Assembly: GCA_023374025.1 (NCBI GenBank)
Contig: SIJG01000016.1
Coordinates: 2,136,142-2,200,141 of the forward strand
Length of the DNA: 64,000 nucleotides
Direction of reading: 5' to 3'
DNA from: Heterodera schachtii
Taxonomy: Eukaryota; Nematoda; Chromadorea; Rhabditida; Heteroderidae
Shown here: positions 58,226 to 64,000 of the stretch, one piece after another
Numbering within the stretch: position 1 is the first letter of the stretch
Layout: each line of letters opens with the position of its first letter
Notes under the pieces: model-generated
Told to the model about the DNA's origin: nothing
The model's database searches: none
What the model saw: only the letters and a program-made list of their open reading frames with translations
Position numbers and translations under genes: made by a program

Positions 58226-58802
58226 CAGGGTTGTTCTGGGACGAGAAAAATATCGGATCGGGATTCGGGTCGGGTCGGCCGAAAAACCAACGGGTCGGGA
58301 TTCGGGTCGGAAAATATCGGGATTTGGATTTCTTGATTCGTGTCAATTATAAATTTTTAATATATGTTCAAAAACTAATAAGAAAATTTTTTTATTCAAA
58401 GGAAGAAATCAATAAAAAGGAACTAGCGGAGAAATTTTAGAAAACTTGAGTGCACTAATTAACAGAGTTTCACCAAAAATTACTAAATTTGCAATTTCAA
58501 GGCAATCAACTAATCTTCGCTTTTAAAATGTTTTTTGTGCGCATTTTTTCCAGAAAATGTCGCGGTTTTTCCAAACACTTTTTGGGAACATTGGGGGGGG
58601 GGACGGCGGTCCGATAGGCGCCGCCGGGAAAAATTTCAAATTTTGAGTGATTTTGTTAACAGATTTTGTCAAAAAACCAAATCTTTTGCGGTTTTATGCT
58701 GTTGAAAAAAAAATATTAGTTTTTTAAGTTGAAATATTTTTTAGAAAAATGTCGGGTTTCAGGATTATGGTTTCGGGATTCGGCTGACCCGGAACAACCC
58801 TG
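58226..58802. mobile_element. hAT-like MITE, CAGGG family, with target duplication
   Basis: Starts CAGGGTTGTTCTGGG and ends CCCGGAACAACCCTG. It is flanked by gtacagaa (58218-58225) and gtacaaaa (58803-58810), a 7/8 matching 8-bp target duplication. Subterminal arms contain repeated gggattcgggtcgg units (left) and gggtttc...gggattcgg units (right). The interior ggcggtccgataggcgccgcc and the following ttgttaacagattttgtc are shared with 33306 and 47583. No transposase, so non-autonomous. Confidence 0.85.
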
Positions 58803-59149
58803 GTACAAAAGCAGAAGAAAATACAGGTGAAAGAAAACACAGGCTCCTTGAAGCCTGGATCCTTTGATGATTTGGAACAGAGTATAACTATAAAAACCTA
58901 CGTAGACTGGAAGAATGAAATAGTTATGAAGATTTTATTTAAAGGTGTAGAAAAAATTTAATCTTTAAAACAATGAAAAACAAATAAGTGCGTGGAAATT
59001 TGAAATTCAAGCTTAATGGATTTAATTTAAAAATTATAAACGGCAACATATTTTTTAAAGAAGATAAACTAAATACCTAGGACAATATATGCATAAAATA
59101 AATATTAAAATCAAATTATAATTATCATTTAAAATTGAGGCAGCAATTT

Positions 59150-59640
59150 ATATTCATAAGTTTCACAAATAATAAAATTTTATGTAAGGCTCGAAAAATA
59201 CCAACAAGTCCCCGCAACTAGATTAAATCTTTATCAAACATATTAAAACAGAAAACTACCAAAATCTAGACTGGTGCTGTCAGAAGACATCAAGATTAAA
59301 ATAAAGAAAGAAAACAACTATTTAAAGATTTTTGTAAAGAAAAATAAAATTAAACACCAATATATATTAAAAAAACCAAAATTATTAAAAGATAAACTAA
59401 ATGAGGCAAAATTTTTGATGAATAACAAATTTAATTAAAACATACATTTTTTAACATAAGTTTCTCGTCTAAAAAAATTGTTAGGCTCGTTCAATACATC
59501 TAACTGCTTGTAAAAAGATTAAATCTTTACAAAACATATTAAAACACAGAACTTCCGTAAACGATTGGTTGCTGGCAGAAGACATCAAGATTATAAAAAA
59601 TGAATACAACTATTTAAAGGTTTAGGTACAAAAAAACAGC
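59150..59640 (-). repeat. Two tandem units of an approximately 300-bp repeat
   Basis: Each unit contains ataagtttc, aggctcg, agattaaatcttta, aacatattaaaaca, gcagaagacatcaagatta (or tcagaagacatcaagatta) and caactatttaaag, at about 59155-59340 and 59455-59640. Fragments with the same TTAATCTTGAYGTCTTC core occur elsewhere in both orientations. Confidence 0.75.
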
Positions 59641-60074
59641 ATAAATAAATATTAAAATATGTTCAATATAAATGAAAATGTATTGATAAACAATTGAACA
59701 GATAAGGATAAAATTAAATTAAAATAATTTTTAAATATACAGTCTTTAAAGAAATCAAGAATAAACATATTATGAATGTCGATAAATATCAATTAAAATA
59801 TTGATCATAAAAATCTTCTTTAAAAATAAAAAATGACAAAACACACAAAAAATTAAAATATATTTATATAAAAAGTTGAAATTTTTTTATCATAAATTTT
59901 AATCTTAAGACGAACAAAGAAATGATTTTTTTAAATATGTAAAATAATATTAGAAATGCAATAAAACGATTCGGAGCGATCGTTCTCCAAGGAAAATTAG
60001 GAAATATGCAATTTAAAAATAACTCTAAATATAACTTCAAATACTTTTTAAAAATTAATTTTGAATTTAATTAA

Positions 60075-60485
60075 ATACATAATATTGAAAATTAATAAAA
60101 CAAAATTAATTATTTATAGGTAATTAGTTTAAATATGTATGCAATCTAAAAAAATTAAAAACGTGTGCCTTCTTAAGACTGAAATCACGGTAATGTAACG
60201 ATTGGAAAAATTATAAAAGAATGACAATAATTTTCTTAAAATTATCGGGAAAATGTTAACTAAATATATAACATTGAAACAAATGAAAATATTTTAAAAA
60301 TAACCAAATATTTATAGGTAATTGCTTTTAAATATCTATCTAAAATTGTTGGACAAACACATCCTTTTCGGAACCCGGAGTTAAAGTGATCAGATAAATT
60401 TTTTAAACGAAGAAAGCGCAAAATAATAAAACATCTTATAACTATTTTGTTTGTCAGATTTCCCAAAGCTGCCTCAATAATAATT
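60075..60485 (+). repeat. Dispersed repeat, partner at 10960-11755
   Basis: See partner. This copy is shorter because the insertions between shared blocks differ. A 68-codon - strand frame through it (60260-60466) is not shared in the partner and is probably spurious. Confidence 0.7.
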
Positions 60486-61016
60486 TGGAGGTTGTTATAA
60501 AAAAGTCACAGTTTTGCTGATTTAACTAAATCTAAAAAAATTTATGGAGAATAAATAAAATATGAAAATTATATTCTAATAAGCTTTCAAAATTTTGGCA
60601 GTAATTTGAAGAGTTTCTTGTATAATAATGTTAAGCTCGTGCGACACCATCAAACTGCCCTTAAACCTTTGCCAATAAATAAATTCTAAATAATGATTTA
60701 ATTATATTAAATTAAACACATCTATTTAAATTTATCCTTTATAATCAATCTTTCACTTGAAATTAAAACAAAAGAAACTTAATACAATAAACTAAATTAA
60801 AATGATATAGAAAATTTCATTAGCAATTTGAGCCTTTCAATGATACATAAAATTAAAATTATGAAAATTCATTTATACATTTACACCTTAAAGGTATACA
60901 TTACAAATAGGCTATTTTAAATTTATTTCTAATTCAACAATTAAAAGTCCATATTTTCTTTATAAGAACAGAACAACTTAAGAAAAACACAATAAAATTC
61001 CAAAAATACACAGTTA

Positions 61017-61265
61017 TTGTATTATAAGATAATATATTATAATATACACACAAAGACCATAATAAATTTTGGAAGAACCTGGGACACGAGTTGGATTAAA
61101 AATTATAAAAAAGATTTATTAAAAATTAGGATGAGGAGTACAACACACAATGAAATAATTAAGGTTAGACAATTTTTTTTAATTTTTCTTAAGCTTCCTA
61201 TAAAAGACAAGAATGCCGAAGTCCACGGAATTAACTTAATTAACCTAAACGCATCTGGAGCATGA
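61017..61265 (+). CDS. ORF of 82 codons, unrecognised, low support
   Basis: Lys/Ile/Asn-rich frame with two GC-richer patches (GRTWDTSWIKNYKK near 61065 and KDKNAEVHGINLINLNASGA near 61205-61265). It lies on the A-rich strand. The rest is AT-driven, so it may be two short islands joined by chance. Confidence 0.3.
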   Translation: MYYKIIYYNIHTKTIINFGRTWDTSWIKNYKKDLLKIRMRSTTHNEIIKVRQFFLIFLKLPIKDKNAEVHGINLINLNASGA

Positions 61266-61269
61266 GTTG

Positions 61270-62090
61270 TATTATAAATTTATAAATAAAAGTTTTATGA
61301 AAAAATTAGTACAACTTAAATAAATAGATACTAAACCATTTAATTAATAAAAATAATTGAGAAAATTGATCAAAAAAATATAATCCTAAAATTAAAATAA
61401 TTTATAAACTAGATTATAAATTAATAAAATTATAAAAATTTACTAATTTTCGTTATTTTACCAACGGGATCACATATTTCATCTTTATATAACGAATAAG
61501 TTGCAGATTTTTAATGTAAACGAATTGAAATAATTATAAAATTGTCCATGATGAAAAAAAATTTATTTGAATTTTTGAAAAACAAAAGCGAAGTTTTTTT
61601 GTTTGTAAAAAGATTAAAATTGAACAAATACCGAAGAACATAAATTATTCATTATGAACCCAAATCAATTTGTAAATAAATTATAAGTTTTTGATTATAT
61701 TAATCATAACTTATTGATATAAATTTAAAGTTGTTGAAAAACTTAATTTTACAAATTAATATAAGCATATCTTCCTTTCTACTGTAGGATAACCTATTAA
61801 ATAATTTAAAAATATAAATTCGAAAATTACGGTTATTATATTGTATTAAATGTTATCGTCAAAAAATAGGAAATAACTCATAAATAAAAAACTAAAAATG
61901 ATAATTAAAAGTAAAAACATTAAAATTTAAACCAATTAAATAGCGAATAAGAATAATTAAATATAATATTTTAAGTATATTAACCAGTTACATCTCTTAA
62001 TATAAATAAATAACTTGAAAGTAATATAAAAACATTGAAGTGCATTAAATAATATGTTGTATAGATTGGAAAAGACAATAAAATATTATA
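61270..62090. other. AT-rich stretch with no gene seen
   Basis: No open island, repeat partner or RNA gene between 61270 and 62090. Confidence 0.45.
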
Positions 62091-62095
62091 TTATT

Positions 62096-62326
62096 TTGAA
62101 AATTTTTTTTAAAAATATAAATCAAATTAATTAATTAATTTTGCAAGCAACAATTTTGATGGAGCTCGAACTTGTGGACGAACATGGTCACGGCCAGGCG
62201 CTGCGGTACGTAAACATTAAAATTTTTAAACAAATATAAAAAGCTTTGATAACAAAACTATTTTATATTATTTTGGAAAATGAAAAAAAATTAATTAATT
62301 TAGGAACCAACCATTTTGATGGAATA
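62096..62326 (+). repeat. Local tandem duplication about 165 bp apart
   Basis: attatattattttg...ttaattaatttt...gcaacaattttgatgga near 62096-62165 recurs as tatattattttgg...ttaattaattta...aaccaaccattttgatgga near 62262-62326. A GC-rich patch lies between the units. Confidence 0.6.
62164..62208 (+). CDS. GC-rich microexon candidate, strand uncertain
   Basis: ATG in attttgatgg opens MELELVDEHGHGQALR up to a strong GTACGT donor-like site at about 62206. The - strand is also open (QRLAVTMFVHKFELHQ) with nearly all codons ending in G or C, after an acceptor-like accgcag. Both fit a short exon in a GC-poor genome. Confidence 0.35.
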
Positions 62327-62564
62327 TTGAAAAAATAATTATATGCAAATAAATTTAATAACAATAATAATAAAATATTTCTTGTGCAAACGGCAAAAAT
62401 TAAACGAAATAATAAATAAAAGAAGTAACTTATTTTATACACAATTATAGAAAAGGAATAAGTATTAATTACATCACAAATTAAACAATAAAAATTATTA
62501 TTAAAACGAATATACAAAAAGTAAGACAAATACTACGATTTATAACAATTTATAATTTTAAAAA

Positions 62565-62648
62565 TATACAAGTTGGGAAGCGGTCAAAACTGCACCTCCA
62601 ATATCGCCAATCATCAAAGAGCTCCATGAGTGGAATTTTTTAAAATAA
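62565..62648 (+). pseudogene. Coding-like island, unrecognised
   Basis: Twenty-seven sense codons (SWEAVKTAPPISPIIKELHE) end in TAA at 62646. On the A-rich strand; no family recognised. Confidence 0.35.
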
Positions 62649-62917
62649 AAGATGGCTTACAATCACTTTAATGAAAAGCTTTTAAAAAAATAAATTAAAA
62701 TTACAAAAATTGCTTTTTTCCCATGGTTTTAAGTACGATCGAACCTAATTTATCGATTAAAGAAAGCAAATTTGATAATATTAAATTAGAAACACCTAAA
62801 CAAGGTATATTCCTTAACTGTAAAAAAATACATTAAAATTTTCTTAAATCATTATCAAACAACTAATTAATATCATAACAAATTATTAAATAATCCAAAG
62901 TTAGCACAAAAATGTAA

Positions 62918-63010
62918 GAAAAAATTAACACAATTAAATGGTTTATAGACATTTGCGGCGCCGAAAATTGCGACGATCTGTCATTTTCAATTTCCGGTGC
63001 AATGAAATAA
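62918..63010 (+). pseudogene. Coding-like island, unrecognised
   Basis: Thirty sense codons include IDICGAENCDDLSFSISGAM and end in TAA at 63008. The - strand has a short ATG frame (MTDRRNFRRRKCL) over the same GC-rich patch, so strand is uncertain. Confidence 0.3.
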
Positions 63011-63336
63011 TCTCCAAAAAATCATATTACCACATACGACTGGACTTTAATAATCCCCACTTTCATACTTTTACCGCTTAACTTCTTATTTACAATGTCT
63101 CGTCTCTGCAATAAAAATTATGAAAATCGAAAAACAGACTTTTGACTTTGAATAAGCGTTGAAAAACTTACTTTGACTGGGCCGCAAGTGTAATGCCTAC
63201 AAACATAAGTCCCACAAATTAAAAATAATTCGGAGAATAATATGAAAAATTTATTTTGAAGGAATTCAAAAATGAATATGTTTCTTATGTTTTTGGTTTT
63301 ATTTTATAATTTATACGGTTGATAAATTATTAGTGA

Positions 63337-63459
63337 GTGAAAACTAGGGGACCACCCCATGCCCATCCGGAGAATTACGGATCTCGTCTTTTTCTCGAAT
63401 TTTTCTTAAAAAACGTTAGAAGGAGAATCCCATTATTTTTAATTACAAAAAAGCATTAA
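63337..63459 (+). pseudogene. Coding-like island, unrecognised
   Basis: Forty sense codons (RGPPHAHPENYGSRLFLEFF, LKNVRRRIPLFL) end in TAA at 63457. A ctag just before the GC-rich patch is a possible acceptor, and two other + frames are open for about 20 codons, so the phase is uncertain. Confidence 0.35.
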
Positions 63460-63679
63460 TCTTATTGTTTGTTTTACTGAATAACAGCTCAATATACATT
63501 ATTAATGAAGCTCAATTAAAAATAAATGCTTATTTCATTACAATTCTTGTGGAAAATAAATGATGAGTTATTTTAAAATATTAATCAAAGGAAAACAAAT
63601 AGAAATAGCTTTTAAAAAGGAATTTGCCAATTGTCTCTAAAGCTACCAAGTGGGCCTCGAAAAACTTTAAATTCGTTCT

Positions 63680-64000
63680 NNNNNNNNNNNNNNNNNNNNN
63701 NNNNNNNNNNNNNNNNNNNNNNNNNNNNNNNNNNNNNNNNNNNNNNNNNNNNNNNNNNNNNNNNNNNNNNNNNNNNNNNNNNNNNNNNNNNNNNNNNNNN
63801 NNNNNNNNNNNNNNNNNNNNNNNNNNNNNNNNNNNNNNNNNNNNNNNNNNNNNNNNNNNNNNNNNNNNNNNNNNNNNNNNNNNNNNNNNNNNNNNNNNNN
63901 NNNNNNNNNNNNNNNNNNNNNNNNNNNNNNNNNNNNNNNNNNNNNNNNNNNNNNNNNNNNNNNNNNNNNNNNNNNNNNNNNNNNNNNNNNNNNNNNNNNN
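63680..64000. other. Assembly gap (N run)
   Basis: All bases from 63680 to the end are N. Any feature crossing 63680 is unknown. Confidence 1.

Noticed and set aside
1..63679. Ciliate-type scrambled germline DNA with reassigned stops
   Set aside because: Short islands in AT-rich DNA and in-frame TAA made me consider it, but the best gene family uses ordinary Gln codons and 50-nt GT-AG introns, and I see no pointer repeats at island edges.

Overview
The window is about 63.7 kb of extremely AT-rich eukaryotic nuclear DNA, ending in an assembly gap (N from 63680). I see no bacterial operons, CRISPR, rRNA or intact tRNA. Three things suggest a small-genome invertebrate: GT...AG introns of 49-51 nt with TTTAG or TAG acceptors, Tc1/mariner-type and hAT-type non-autonomous transposons, and base composition. 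A root-knot or similar nematode is my best guess, but nothing here proves the taxon.

The main large-scale feature is strand asymmetry. The + strand is A-rich from 1 to about 12.9 kb, T-rich from about 14 to 47.6 kb, A-rich to about 51.4 kb, T-rich to about 58.5 kb, then A-rich to the gap. Small GC-richer islands with 20-60 codon open frames occur every 0.5-1.5 kb. Nearly all read best on whichever strand is A-rich: + in the A-rich domains, - in the T-rich domains. Most long hydrophobic open frames on the T-rich strand are antisense shadows of these islands.

Layout. 1-12.6 kb: repeats, short open islands, and a decayed Lon protease P-loop fragment. 12.65-14.35 kb: a nearly perfect palindrome with a Tc1-like IR/DR element at its centre, where the skew flips. 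14.7-15.6 kb and 32.5-34.1 kb: two broken + strand members of one unrecognised gene family, the second interrupted by a hAT-like MITE. 16-31 kb: - strand islands, a two-exon gene end at 27.3 kb, and a gene interrupted by a hAT MITE at 28 kb. A block here (27.87-29.99 kb) is an inverted copy of 4.93-7.13 kb. 31.1-32.1 kb: a GC-rich foldback element inside a 60-bp minisatellite. 34-47.6 kb: T-rich DNA with a MITE at 39.8 kb, several - strand open islands, and a three-island gene candidate at 45.3-46.1 kb. 47.6-63.7 kb: shorter alternating skew domains, a third MITE with matching target duplications at 58.2 kb, a tRNA-like Pol III relic, and approximately 300-bp tandem repeats.

Most coding signal is fragmentary, so the window looks like a transposon-rich, rearranged, gene-poor region containing gene relics and possibly a few real exons. 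Gene functions are mostly unknown; only the Lon fragment is recognised with confidence.
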